This document shows, piece after piece, positions 18,460 through 25,333 of a stretch of DNA of 33,251 nucleotides. Positions within the stretch are counted from its first letter, which is position 1; every line of letters begins with the position of its first letter. Source of the stretch: CAZTAK01 sp964611585 (GTDB lineage: Bacteria > Pseudomonadota > Alphaproteobacteria > SHVP01); NCBI GenBank assembly GCA_964611585.1, contig CAZTAK010000028.1, positions 1 through 33,251 of the forward strand, in the 5' to 3' direction. Position numbers and translations under genes: made by a program. The notes under the pieces were generated by a model that was not told the origin of the DNA, did not search any database, and saw only the letters and a program-made list of their open reading frames with translations.

Positions 18460-18462
18460 CTA
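18316..18462 (-). repeat. Dispersed structured intergenic repeat, copy B
   Basis: Reverse-complement copy of 11721-11868. Conserved blocks include GTTCGTCTGG, TGGCCGCAAGGCGGC, GCGCAGGCGTGGAC, TTGGGTCCGC and GGTTCCGATCAAAACGGAA. The GGACC/GGTCC hairpin is preserved and lengthened in this copy, while the terminal hairpin is partly degraded (GGTTCCG / CGGAATC). The element starts at the TAG stop of the glycosyltransferase gene and is oriented in its direction of transcription. Confidence 0.8.
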
Positions 18463-19329
18463 GCGCATCCGGCGCACGCCCGCGAGCCACTGCACCGTGC
18501 CCCAAAACCGGGCCGCATCGCGGCGCGTCTTGGTGCGCTCGCCGCTGAGGGCATAGCCCGCGCACTTGAGGCCAAACCTGAGCGCGGACCGGGCGGCGAG
18601 GAGCGCGGCGCCACCTTGGTACTTTTCCTCGAGGTAAAGCCGCGACCACGCCATGTGAACCGAACGCCGCCATTGTATCCGCGCCGTGTCCGGGCTGCCC
18701 CGGCCGGGAAAATGGCGGACGGTCGCGGCGGCGACGTAGATCAGCGCCCGTCCGGCGCGCCGCAGGCGCAGGCACAGATCGTCGTCGTCGTAGAACAGGA
18801 ATATGAAGGGGTCGAACGGCCCCGGTCCCGCCCCCGATTCGGCGCGCCATAGCAGCGCCGCGCCGGACAGGAAGCCGACGCAGGCATCGCCCTCGGGCAC
18901 GGTGTTGTCGTGGGGCGGCATCCTTGCGCGTTCGAACAGGGGCGCGTCCCACGACGTCTCGGGGCGATCGTCGAGGCCGAGAATGCGGGGGCCGAACAGG
19001 GCGGCGCAGGGATTGCGGTCGGCGCAGGCAACCAGCGCCGCAATCGTTTCCGGGTCGAGGGCCGCATCGGGATTGAGAAAGAAGACGAATTCGGTCGCGG
19101 CCGCGGCGGCCCCTTGATTGCACCCGCGTCCGAACCCCGCGTTGTGGGTATTTTCGATCAGGTGCGCGTCGGCGCGGGCCGCGTGCACCTGCGCCCGCGT
19201 TCCATCGCCGCTCGCGTTATCGACCACGATCACTGGCACGCCCTTTGGGATCGATCCGAGGCATTGCCCGATCACCGCCGCCGAATCGTAGGTGACGGTG
19301 ACCACCGTGACGCGGCCCGCCGCGCTCAT
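18460..19329 (-). CDS. Glycosyltransferase family 2 protein, possible rhamnosyltransferase
   Basis: The 289-residue GT-A enzyme shows VTVVTVTYDSAAVIGQCL at the N-terminus, VVDNASGDGTRA, NAGFGRGCNQG, the metal-binding region FFLNPDAALDPET, GFLSGAALLWRAE and FLFYDDDDLCLRLRRAG. This is the WbbL/rhamnosyltransferase-like branch of GT2, cytoplasmic or membrane-associated. No membrane helices are evident. It is convergent with rmlCD, so transfer of L-rhamnose from dTDP-rhamnose to a surface glycan is a plausible but unproven role. It starts 25 nt after the peroxiredoxin gene on the same strand. Its TAG lies at the edge of the intergenic repeat. Confidence 0.88.
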   Translation of the reverse strand: MSAAGRVTVVTVTYDSAAVIGQCLGSIPKGVPVIVVDNASGDGTRAQVHAARADAHLIENTHNAGFGRGCNQGAAAAATEFVFFLNPDAALDPETIAALVACADRNPCAALFGPRILGLDDRPETSWDAPLFERARMPPHDNTVPEGDACVGFLSGAALLWRAESGAGPGPFDPFIFLFYDDDDLCLRLRRAGRALIYVAAATVRHFPGRGSPDTARIQWRRSVHMAWSRLYLEEKYQGGAALLAARSALRFGLKCAGYALSGERTKTRRDAARFWGTVQWLAGVRRMR

Positions 19330-19354
19330 GGCCGGGCCCTCGGGTGCGGGTCGC

Positions 19355-20002
19355 TCAGGCGGATTTCAAGGTTGCCAGAATGTCCTCGACGTCGAGGCGC
19401 TTGCGGTAGTCCGGGTCGGCGAGCGCCTCGAGCACGGTGCCGTCGCGATCCACCACATAGGTCGCCGGTACCGGCAATTCGAACGTGTCGCCGCCGTTGA
19501 AGTCGGGCAGGTCGATCCCCATGCCGGCGTAAATCTCGCGAATCGATTCCGGGAGCATAAATACCAACCCGAACTGGCGCGACACCGCGTTGCCGGCATC
19601 GCTCAGCACCTCGTGGGTTAAATCGTTCTGGGCCCGGGTTGCCTCGGCCTTGGTCGGTAATTCCGGTGCGATCGCAACCAGTGTTGCGTCCAGCGCCTCG
19701 ATCTCGCCGTGGCGTTCCTGCAACGCGCGCATCTCGATATTGCAATAGGAGCACCAGCCGCCGCGGTAGAAGTTGATCACCAGTCGCCCACGGTCCAGCA
19801 ACTGTTCGGAGGTCACGGTATCGCCGGCGGCGTTGGGCAGCGCAAACGCCGGCATCCGGTCGCCGGTCTTGAGGGTGCGGTCCTGAATCCCGCTCGCCGC
19901 CAGATTTTCGGTCGCGGCGAGCATTGCCGCGGTGATCTCGGGGGCGAGCCTGGCTTTGCCCTTGCGGCGGTTTTCTTCCAGTCGTTCGGTCATGGTGGGC
20001 AT
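19355..20002 (-). CDS. Peroxiredoxin-like (AhpC/TSA) family protein
   Basis: The 215-residue thioredoxin-fold protein has an N-terminal helical extension (RLEENRRKGKARLAPE), GDRMPAFALPNAAGD, the redox motif FYRGGWCSYCNIEM (Cys84 and Cys87) and PATYVVDRDGTVLEALADPDYRKR. The Pro-x3-Thr-x2-Cys motif of classical peroxiredoxins is replaced by a WCSYC thioredoxin-like pair, so it is probably a redox protein of the peroxiredoxin-like group using reduction of peroxide or disulfide. No signal peptide: cytoplasmic. The ATG at 20002 has an AGGAG 7 nt upstream; ATG 19993 is an alternative. Follows the LigE-like GST gene by 71 bp. Confidence 0.87.
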   Translation of the reverse strand: MPTMTERLEENRRKGKARLAPEITAAMLAATENLAASGIQDRTLKTGDRMPAFALPNAAGDTVTSEQLLDRGRLVINFYRGGWCSYCNIEMRALQERHGEIEALDATLVAIAPELPTKAEATRAQNDLTHEVLSDAGNAVSRQFGLVFMLPESIREIYAGMGIDLPDFNGGDTFELPVPATYVVDRDGTVLEALADPDYRKRLDVEDILATLKSA

Positions 20003-20073
20003 GGCTGCGCTCCTGTTGTGCTGGGCCGGGGCATCCTAACCCGCCCCATGCGGCCGCGGCCTTCACAACCCGG

Positions 20074-20769
20074 TCAAGCCAGCGGATAGCCCGGCTCCGC
20101 TGCGGCGAGCCCGTCGAACAGGTCCAACATGCGGCCGCGCCAGGCAAACACCGGATCGTCCTCGGCCAAAAGCACGAAGGGACTGATGGTGTGGGCCCAT
20201 TGAAAGGTGCCAAACATGAAATAGTCGGCGCCCGCGGCCTCCTCGCCGCAGAGGAACTTCTGATCGGCAAGGATGTTTCGCGCCGGTGTCAGCGACTTGC
20301 GGAAATCCGCGATCTTTTGATCGCGGTCGGCCTGAATTTCGTCGAGCCCGCGCCCGAATCGTTGGGTGCGGGTTTCCCGGAAGTAATCCTGGTCGGGCGC
20401 ATCGAGGTGGTCGTGAATGTCCTTTATGATCAGGCCGAGCAGCCCCGGTTGAACCTCGGTATTGAGCCAAGCCATGAAAAACTTCGACAGGCTCCGGCCC
20501 AGCGCCTTGCCGAACAGGGTCGGCCGGTCGGGATAGGCGTCGTCGAGGTAGCACGCGATGGCGAAGGAATCGACCACCGTGGTGTCGCCGTCAACCAGCA
20601 CCGGCACCAGCTTTTGACCGCTGAAAGCAATCTTGTCCTTTTCGGTGAACCGCACCGGGACTCGCTCCGGGTCGAGCCCCTTGTGCGCCAGCGCCATGCG
20701 GATGCGCCAGCAATAAGGGCTGAAGCGGCGGTCGTCGGCCCCGCACAGTTCGTAAAGTGTCAACGACAT
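20074..20769 (-). CDS. Glutathione S-transferase family protein, LigE/beta-etherase-like
   Basis: The 231-residue GST has the N-terminal thioredoxin fold (about 1-80; FSPYCWRIRMALAHKGLD, KLVPVLVDGDTTVVDSFAIACYLDDAYPDRPTLFG) and an all-helical C-terminal domain. The SPYxWRxxxALxHKG and VPVLVDG...VDS patterns are closest to the LigE/Fua-type beta-etherases, which use glutathione to cleave beta-aryl ethers, rather than to the classical detoxifying classes. Substrate is unknown. It is divergent from a second GST (64 bp between starts), with GAGGGAC as its ribosome-binding site. Confidence 0.86.
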   Translation of the reverse strand: MSLTLYELCGADDRRFSPYCWRIRMALAHKGLDPERVPVRFTEKDKIAFSGQKLVPVLVDGDTTVVDSFAIACYLDDAYPDRPTLFGKALGRSLSKFFMAWLNTEVQPGLLGLIIKDIHDHLDAPDQDYFRETRTQRFGRGLDEIQADRDQKIADFRKSLTPARNILADQKFLCGEEAAGADYFMFGTFQWAHTISPFVLLAEDDPVFAWRGRMLDLFDGLAAAEPGYPLA

Positions 20770-20833
20770 GTGATTGTCCCTCGGGTTCTGAATTCGCGAA
20801 AATCGGTGTCCGGCAACCCAAAGGACCTAACAT

Positions 20834-21499
20834 ATGGGCCAAGTCAAAATCTACAGCGCCGAGGCGTGCCCGTACGCCCAGCGCACCCGCCTGATCCTGC
20901 ATGAGAAGGGCGTTGATTTCGAACTTACGGAAATCGACCTTGCGGAAAAGCCGGACTGGCTGCCCGAGGTCTCGCCCTACGGCAAGGTTCCGGCCATCGT
21001 TCACGGCGATGTCCGGGTTTATGAATCGTCGATCATCAACGAATACCTCGACGAGGCTTTTCCCGAACCGGCGATGATGCCGGCCGACTCTGCGGGCCGG
21101 GCGTTGGCGCGCATCTGGATCGATTACAGCAACACCCGATTCATCGACCCGGTGTACAAGTTGTTGCGCGAACAGGACCCGGAATTGCGCGCGGGCCTCG
21201 CCGAAGAACTCAGCGCGATCTTGCGTTTTATGGAGACCGAGGGCCTCGGCAAAATGGGCGAGGGTCCCTACTGGATGGGCGACACCCCCAGCCTGATCGA
21301 TTTTGCGTTCTATCCGTTCTTCGAGCGGTTCTGCATTCTCGATCATTACCGCAACTTCCGCATTCCCGAGGATTGCGCGCGGCTGATCCGCTGGGTCGAA
21401 ACCATGCGTTTCCGCTCCTCGGTCAAGGCAATCGAAAATTCGGACTCCTTCTACATCAAGCGCTACGCCAAATACGCCGAAGCCAAACCGGCGGCCTGA
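20834..21499 (+). CDS. Glutathione S-transferase family protein, omega-like
   Basis: The 221-residue GST has the omega-type catalytic motif ACPYAQRTRL with Cys12, followed by GKVPAIVHGDVRVYESSIINEYLDEAFPEPAMMP and a helical C-terminal domain (YWMGDTPSLIDFAFYPFFERF). Cysteine-type GSTs carry out glutathione-dependent thiol transfer, dehydroascorbate reduction or, in LigG, removal of glutathione from aryl-ether cleavage products. An AAAGGA site precedes the ATG. It is followed by a bulged hairpin and a 306-bp gap before an O-methyltransferase. Confidence 0.9.
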   Translation: MGQVKIYSAEACPYAQRTRLILHEKGVDFELTEIDLAEKPDWLPEVSPYGKVPAIVHGDVRVYESSIINEYLDEAFPEPAMMPADSAGRALARIWIDYSNTRFIDPVYKLLREQDPELRAGLAEELSAILRFMETEGLGKMGEGPYWMGDTPSLIDFAFYPFFERFCILDHYRNFRIPEDCARLIRWVETMRFRSSVKAIENSDSFYIKRYAKYAEAKPAA

Positions 21500-21805
21500 A
21501 CGCGGGCGGGTCCGACTCAAAAGGGGACCCCGCCGGAGGGTGGCGAGGCCCGAAGTTCGAGAGGGTCTGGAAAAAAACCCGGTCGGGCCCGGAAAGGTGG
21601 ACCCGGCCGCCGATGGCAATTGGACTGGGGGAATTAGCCCTGATGCCGACGACCGGGTCCGGAGGGCCGACAGGTTGATTGTCGCCGGGCATTGGGGCGC
21701 CCTCGCGACCAAATGTGGGCAATATTGTGGCCATTCCTGCCACTCTCTCGGGCGTCGGGCCGTGTTAGGGTGGCGCCCGTTTTGGTGTTCCGGTGGCGGG
21801 CCGAA
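21500..21805. other. Intergenic region before the O-methyltransferase gene
   Basis: I see no gene here. It begins with a bulged hairpin, contains several short GGGTCC/GGACCC and CCCGGTC complementary words, and ends in GGTGGCGGGCCGAA before the O-methyltransferase ATG. No promoter of good quality or known riboswitch was recognised. Confidence 0.6.
21505..21534 (+). terminator. Bulged hairpin after the omega-like GST gene
   Basis: GGCGGGTCC (21505-21513) pairs with GGACCCCGCC (21525-21534) leaving one C bulged. It lies 5 bp after the stop. No T-tract follows; a weak terminator at best. Confidence 0.35.
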
Positions 21806-22471
21806 ATGAAAGATTCCGGTTTTCAACTCAGCGACGAAATCGCGGCCTACTTGCGCAAGATCTCGGTGCGCGAGACCGAGATTCTGATCCGGCTGCGCGA
21901 GGAAACTGCCGAACTCGAGGGGGGCGGGATGCAGATCTCGCCCGAGCAGGGCGCTTTTGTGTCCATGCTGCTGTCGCTGATCGACGCCAGACGCACCCTC
22001 GAAATCGGGGTGTTTACGGGGTATTCGTCGCTCGTGACCGCAATGACGCTGCCCGACGACGGCCACATCACGGCCTGCGACGTCTCCGAAGAATGGGCAG
22101 CGGTCGCGCGGCGCTACTGGGCCGAGGCTGGCGTTGCCGGCAAGATCGACCTGCGCCTCGGCCCGGCGCTGGAAACTCTCGACGGGTTGCTCGGCAACGG
22201 CCTTGCCGGCACCTACGATTTCGCTTTCATCGACGCCGACAAGGAAAACTACGGCGGCTATTACGAGCGCGCCCTCGAACTGGTGCGCCCCGGCGGATTG
22301 ATTGCGGTGGACAACGTCTTGTGGTCGGGCCGGGTTGCCGATCTCGCTCAAAACGATGCCGATACCACGGCGATCCGCACCCTCAACGACCGCATTGCAG
22401 AGGATTCGCGCGTCAACTCGTGCATGGTGCCGATCGGTGACGGGCTGACCCTCGCCCGCGTCCGGTCCTAA
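21806..22471 (+). CDS. Class I SAM-dependent O-methyltransferase (CCoAOMT family)
   Basis: The 221-residue protein shows the family pattern: SPEQGAFVSMLLSLIDARRTLEIGVFTGYSS (SAM motif I near 65-75), ITACDVSEEW, YDFAFIDADKENYGGYYERAL (metal-binding Asp) and LIAVDNVLWSGRVAD (metal-binding DN pair). Such enzymes methylate catechol-type hydroxyls with a divalent metal; bacterial substrates are mostly unknown. The ATG at 21806 is chosen since homology starts there; an open frame extends upstream to 21692 but its translation is unlike the family. Confidence 0.9.
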   Translation: MKDSGFQLSDEIAAYLRKISVRETEILIRLREETAELEGGGMQISPEQGAFVSMLLSLIDARRTLEIGVFTGYSSLVTAMTLPDDGHITACDVSEEWAAVARRYWAEAGVAGKIDLRLGPALETLDGLLGNGLAGTYDFAFIDADKENYGGYYERALELVRPGGLIAVDNVLWSGRVADLAQNDADTTAIRTLNDRIAEDSRVNSCMVPIGDGLTLARVRS

Positions 22472-22536
22472 GGGCGCCGCGACCATTGGACGCGTGTTTT
22501 GGGCCCACTGACCCGGAATTCCGATCGGCAGAAATA

Positions 22537-22566
22537 TTGCCGTATGGCCCCCTCCCGGCCTATCAT
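22537..22566 (+). promoter_or_regulatory. Candidate sigma-70 promoter for the DUF2794 gene
   Basis: TTGCCG (22537-22542) and TATCAT (22561-22566) are separated by 18 nt. The -10 matches TATAAT at five of six positions. It would start transcription near 22573, giving a leader of about 77 nt that includes the small ORF at 22594. Confidence 0.4.
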
Positions 22567-22593
22567 GGGGTGCTCGCGATGACGGGAGGCTAC

Positions 22594-22653
22594 ATGGCGC
22601 GTTGCGGAACGCAGGCTGGATGCGGCCGAGGGCTGGGGGCCCAGCGCGGATGA
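22594..22653 (+). CDS. Possible 19-residue leader peptide before DUF2794
   Basis: An ATG with a good GGGAGG site 5 nt upstream opens a 19-codon frame (MARCGTQAGCGRGLGAQRG) whose TGA overlaps the DUF2794 ATG (ATGA). A longer in-frame ATG lies at 22579. The DUF2794 gene itself has a weaker site, so coupling through this ORF is possible. It is too short for homology to decide. Confidence 0.3.
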   Translation: MARCGTQAGCGRGLGAQRG

Positions 22654-23009
22654 GCGATATCCTCCATATACGCGGGCCGGGACGCGATGCGGGGCGCCCT
22701 CGGCCGTCACCGCCTCGCAAGGTTTTTTTCGACCGCGCCGAACTCAATCAGATTCTGTCCGTGTACAGCCGCAATGTCATTGCCGGAGAGTGGTGCGACT
22801 ACGCCATTGAGGGCAACGACGATGAGGTCGCGTTTGCGATATTTGGGCGCGCCGGGCGCTTTGCCAGCTATCGCGTCGTCAAGCGCCGCCGCGGCTCCGA
22901 CCGCGGGCGCTATCGCATCGTCGGCCGCGACGGCCGCATTCTTGAGACCGGGGCGGTGCTGGCCCGGGTTCTCGGGATCCTCCAGGGACGCCCGCTGCGC
23001 CTGATCTGA
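22650..23009 (+). CDS. DUF2794 family protein
   Basis: The 119-residue protein shows the DUF2794 pattern KVFFDRAELNQILSVYSRNVIAGEWCDYAI, then SYRVVKRRR and YRIVGRDGRILETGAVLARVLGILQGRPLRLI. The family is small, cytoplasmic and, as far as I know, restricted to Alphaproteobacteria; function unknown. The first 28 residues (GRDAGRPRPSPP) are Pro/Arg-rich and probably disordered. It precedes the antiporter gene by 51 bp. Confidence 0.87.
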   Translation: MSDILHIRGPGRDAGRPRPSPPRKVFFDRAELNQILSVYSRNVIAGEWCDYAIEGNDDEVAFAIFGRAGRFASYRVVKRRRGSDRGRYRIVGRDGRILETGAVLARVLGILQGRPLRLI

Positions 23010-23060
23010 CGTGTGCGGGCCCGGCGATCCGGGTGCGCGGTTGCCGCTCGCGGCGGAGAG

Positions 23061-24307
23061 ATGCCGGTGGACTTGTTCCTTCAGCTTATTGTTTTGTTGA
23101 TCGCGGCCCGGCTGATGGGCGAGGCGGCGGCGCGTATCCACCAACCGGCCGTGGTCGGCGAGATTCTCTCCGGAATCCTGTTGTCGCTGATCATCGCGGG
23201 GTTTTTTTCCGACGTTCCGATCCTGGCCGCGCTGCCGCAATCAGAAACCGTTCGCGACTTCGCCGACCTCGGCGTGTTTTTTCTTGTTCTCTATGTCGGC
23301 ATCGACATGCAGCCGCGCGAATTGAGCCGCCACTCCGGCGCGCCGCTGGCGGTGGCTGCGGGCGGACTGGCGCTGCCGCTGGCGGCGGGGTTCGGGTTCG
23401 GCTGGTTGATGCTTCCGGACACGCCCGCCAAACCGGCGCTGGCGCTGTTGATTGCGGTCGCTCTGTCGATTTCGGCGGTGCCGGTGCGGCCAAAATCTTC
23501 ATGGACCTCGGCCTGCTGCACCACCGGATCGGGCGGACGGTGGTATCGGCGGCAATCTTCGACGACCTCCTCGGGCTCGTGCTGTTGGCGTTGCTGACGG
23601 CGTTTGTCGAAACCGGCCACCTGCCGGATGCATCGGCACTGCTGTGGTTGCTGCTCAAGGTGGCGATCTTCTTCGCGATTACGGTCTCGTTCAGCATCGT
23701 CGTCTACCGGCCCGCGGCGCGCTGGCTCGGCCGGTTGCATTCGATTTCGGCGAGGTTCAGTGCCCTCCTGGTGGTGGGGTTGTCGTTTGCCGTGCTCGCC
23801 GAGGTACTCGGATTGCACTTTATTCTCGGCGCCTTCATGGCCGGACTGTTTTTCGAGCGCCGGCGCGTTGGCCGGCACGCCTACCGCGAAATCCGCGAGA
23901 CCGTTAACCGTGTTACCAGCGGCTTCCTCGGTCCGATCTTCTTCGCCACCATCGGTCTTGCCTTCGAACCGGCGGCGATTGCGGCAGTGCCGGTATTCGT
24001 GGCGGCGTTGATCCTGATCGGCTTCTTCGGAAAGTTTTTCGGGGCCGGGTTGCCGGTGCTGGCGGCGGGCTATGGTTGGTGCGAATCGGCGGCGGTCGGC
24101 GTTGGCATGAGCGGGCGCGGCGTCGTTACCATCATCGTCGCCAGTATCGCCCTTCAAAGCGGTTTGTTCGGGCCTGCCGGGGGGGCCGATCCGATTACCG
24201 CCAACCTGTTCTCGGCCCTCGTTCTGATGGCGCTCGCGACCACCGTGGCGACACCGATCCTGCTGCGGCTGGTGGTTAGAGGCGTGAAGCCGGGCGCAAG
24301 CGGCTAG
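23061..24307 (+). pseudogene. Kef/CPA2-type cation:proton antiporter, frame broken by one missing base
   Basis: The first frame (from ATG 23061, with GGAGAG just upstream) encodes about 142 residues of a multispan exchanger: ARIHQPAVVGEILSGILL, DLGVFFLVLYVGIDMQPREL, PALALLIAVALSISAVPV. At about 23484-23490 it leaves the frame. The next frame continues with AAKIFMDLGLLHHRIGRTVVSAAIFDD and runs to TAG 24307 with typical C-terminal helices (GLHFILGAFMAGLFFERR, FFATIGLAFEP, VGVGMSGRGVV). One extra G in GGTGCGG restores the family sequence SISAVPVAAKIFMDLGLL and a 415-residue protein, the usual length for the membrane domain alone; no RCK/TrkA-N domain is attached. The break may be a base error or a real mutation. 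Confidence 0.82.
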
Positions 24308-24406
24308 AGCTTTTCCCGTTCGCATGCGCTCACGCGAAGAACTCTATCCCTTTGACATTGAACGCAAATCGTCGTCGCTGGCGATTCCTCGGGCTCGGGA
24401 TTTGCG
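24307..24406. repeat. Palindromic intergenic element starting at the antiporter stop
   Basis: TAGAGC at the antiporter stop begins an imperfect palindrome (24307-24344, GAGC...AACTC, about 12 of 19 positions paired). A second stem follows with CGCAAATC (24363-24370) and GATTTGCG (24399-24406). The start is shared with the element after rmlD (TAGAGC then CCGTTC within 15 nt). Confidence 0.5.
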
Positions 24407-24437
24407 CTAGGCAGCAATGAAATCATGAGCGCCAAAA

Positions 24438-24465
24438 GAAAAGCCCGGGCAGACCCGGGCTTTTC
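24438..24465. terminator. Bidirectional intrinsic terminator
   Basis: Perfect 12-bp stem GAAAAGCCCGGG / CCCGGGCTTTTC with a CAGA loop. The A-tract and T-tract flanks make it an intrinsic terminator in both directions, between the convergent antiporter and Bax-inhibitor-1 genes. Confidence 0.9.
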
Positions 24466-24484
24466 GATCGTGGTTTTCCGTGCC

Positions 24485-25222
24485 TCAGCGGCGGGAGCCG
24501 AAGAGATGCAGCAACAGAATGAACAGGTTGATGAAATTCAAATAGAGGCTGAGTGCGCCCATGATCGCCATCTTGGCCTGCGCCTCGCCCTCGGGCGTCA
24601 CGTCGTAGGAATTCTTGATGCGCTGGGTGTCGTACGCTGTCAGACCGACAAACACGATCACGCCGATCACCGATATTGCAAACTGCATCATCGACGAACC
24701 GATGAAAACATTCACCAGGCTCGCCAGAATTACACCGATCAGTCCCATGAACAGGAACGAGCGGAAACGCGTCAGGTCGCGCTTGGTGGTGTAACCGTAG
24801 AGGCTCATGGTGCCGAAGGTGCCCGCGGTAATGAAGAACACGCGCGCGATGCTGGCGCCGGTAAAGACCAGAAAGACGTGTGCCAGCGAAAGCCCCATCA
24901 CGCCCGCGAACAGCCAGAACAGTGTCTGCGCGGTCGAAGCCTTGAGCTTGTGGATGCCGAAAGACATCACCAGAATGAAACCGAACGGCGCGAACATAAC
25001 CACCCACGCCAGCATCGTCGGGCGCAGGAACCCGTCCGGCCCGACCTGATAAAGCAGGTTCAGAACGGCCGGTGTGTTGGCCGCGCCGAAGGCAATGATG
25101 CCCGTCAGCGCCAATCCCGAAGCCATGTAGTTGTAGACCCGAAGCATGTAGGCCCGCAGGCCTTCGTCGATTACAGCCCCGGTTGCCGCCACCGTGCCGA
25201 GCCGCGCCTTGTATTCAGCCAT
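24485..25222 (-). CDS. Bax inhibitor-1/YccA family membrane protein
   Basis: The 245-residue protein has seven hydrophobic segments and the family signatures LRVYNYMASGLALTGIIAF near the start, SLYGYTTKRDLTRFRSFLFMGLIGVI, and GLTAYDTQRIKNSYD, followed by ALSLYLNFINLFILLLHLFG at the end. Bacterial members (YbhL/YccA) are inner-membrane proteins; YccA inhibits FtsH and BsYetJ is a pH-dependent calcium leak. The aspartates in TAYDTQ and in DLTRF correspond to the regions that form the calcium-sensing pair in the family. GAGGAT precedes the ATG. A promoter is seen upstream and a strong terminator downstream, so this is a single-gene unit. Confidence 0.93.
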   Translation of the reverse strand: MAEYKARLGTVAATGAVIDEGLRAYMLRVYNYMASGLALTGIIAFGAANTPAVLNLLYQVGPDGFLRPTMLAWVVMFAPFGFILVMSFGIHKLKASTAQTLFWLFAGVMGLSLAHVFLVFTGASIARVFFITAGTFGTMSLYGYTTKRDLTRFRSFLFMGLIGVILASLVNVFIGSSMMQFAISVIGVIVFVGLTAYDTQRIKNSYDVTPEGEAQAKMAIMGALSLYLNFINLFILLLHLFGSRR

Positions 25223-25262
25223 GGATAATCCTCAAGCGGTTTGGTCGATCTCTCAGCAGTTA

Positions 25263-25291
25263 AATATGGCAGCGCCCCGCGGCATTGCAAG
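25263..25291 (-). promoter_or_regulatory. Candidate sigma-70 promoter of the Bax-inhibitor-1 gene
   Basis: Reading on the minus strand, CTTGCA (25291-25286), a 17-nt spacer, then CATATT (25268-25263). Four of six match at each hexamer and the start site would be near 25256, leaving a short leader that contains the GAGGAT site. Confidence 0.5.
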
Positions 25292-25333
25292 CAAAACCGG
25301 CCCCCTAGGCACCGCAAACCCGCGTGAGTGGGC

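Noticed and set aside
18281..18463. Short ORF resembling the one at 11580-11852 (both contain TAADP-VHACAGAP)
   Set aside because: The similarity comes from the shared intergenic repeat, read on opposite strands of the scaffold. No ribosome-binding site and no codon-level conservation, so these are not genes.
20591..22747. A 718-codon open frame on the minus strand
   Set aside because: It is antisense to the omega-like GST and O-methyltransferase genes, which have clear families; its translation is low-complexity and shadow-like.
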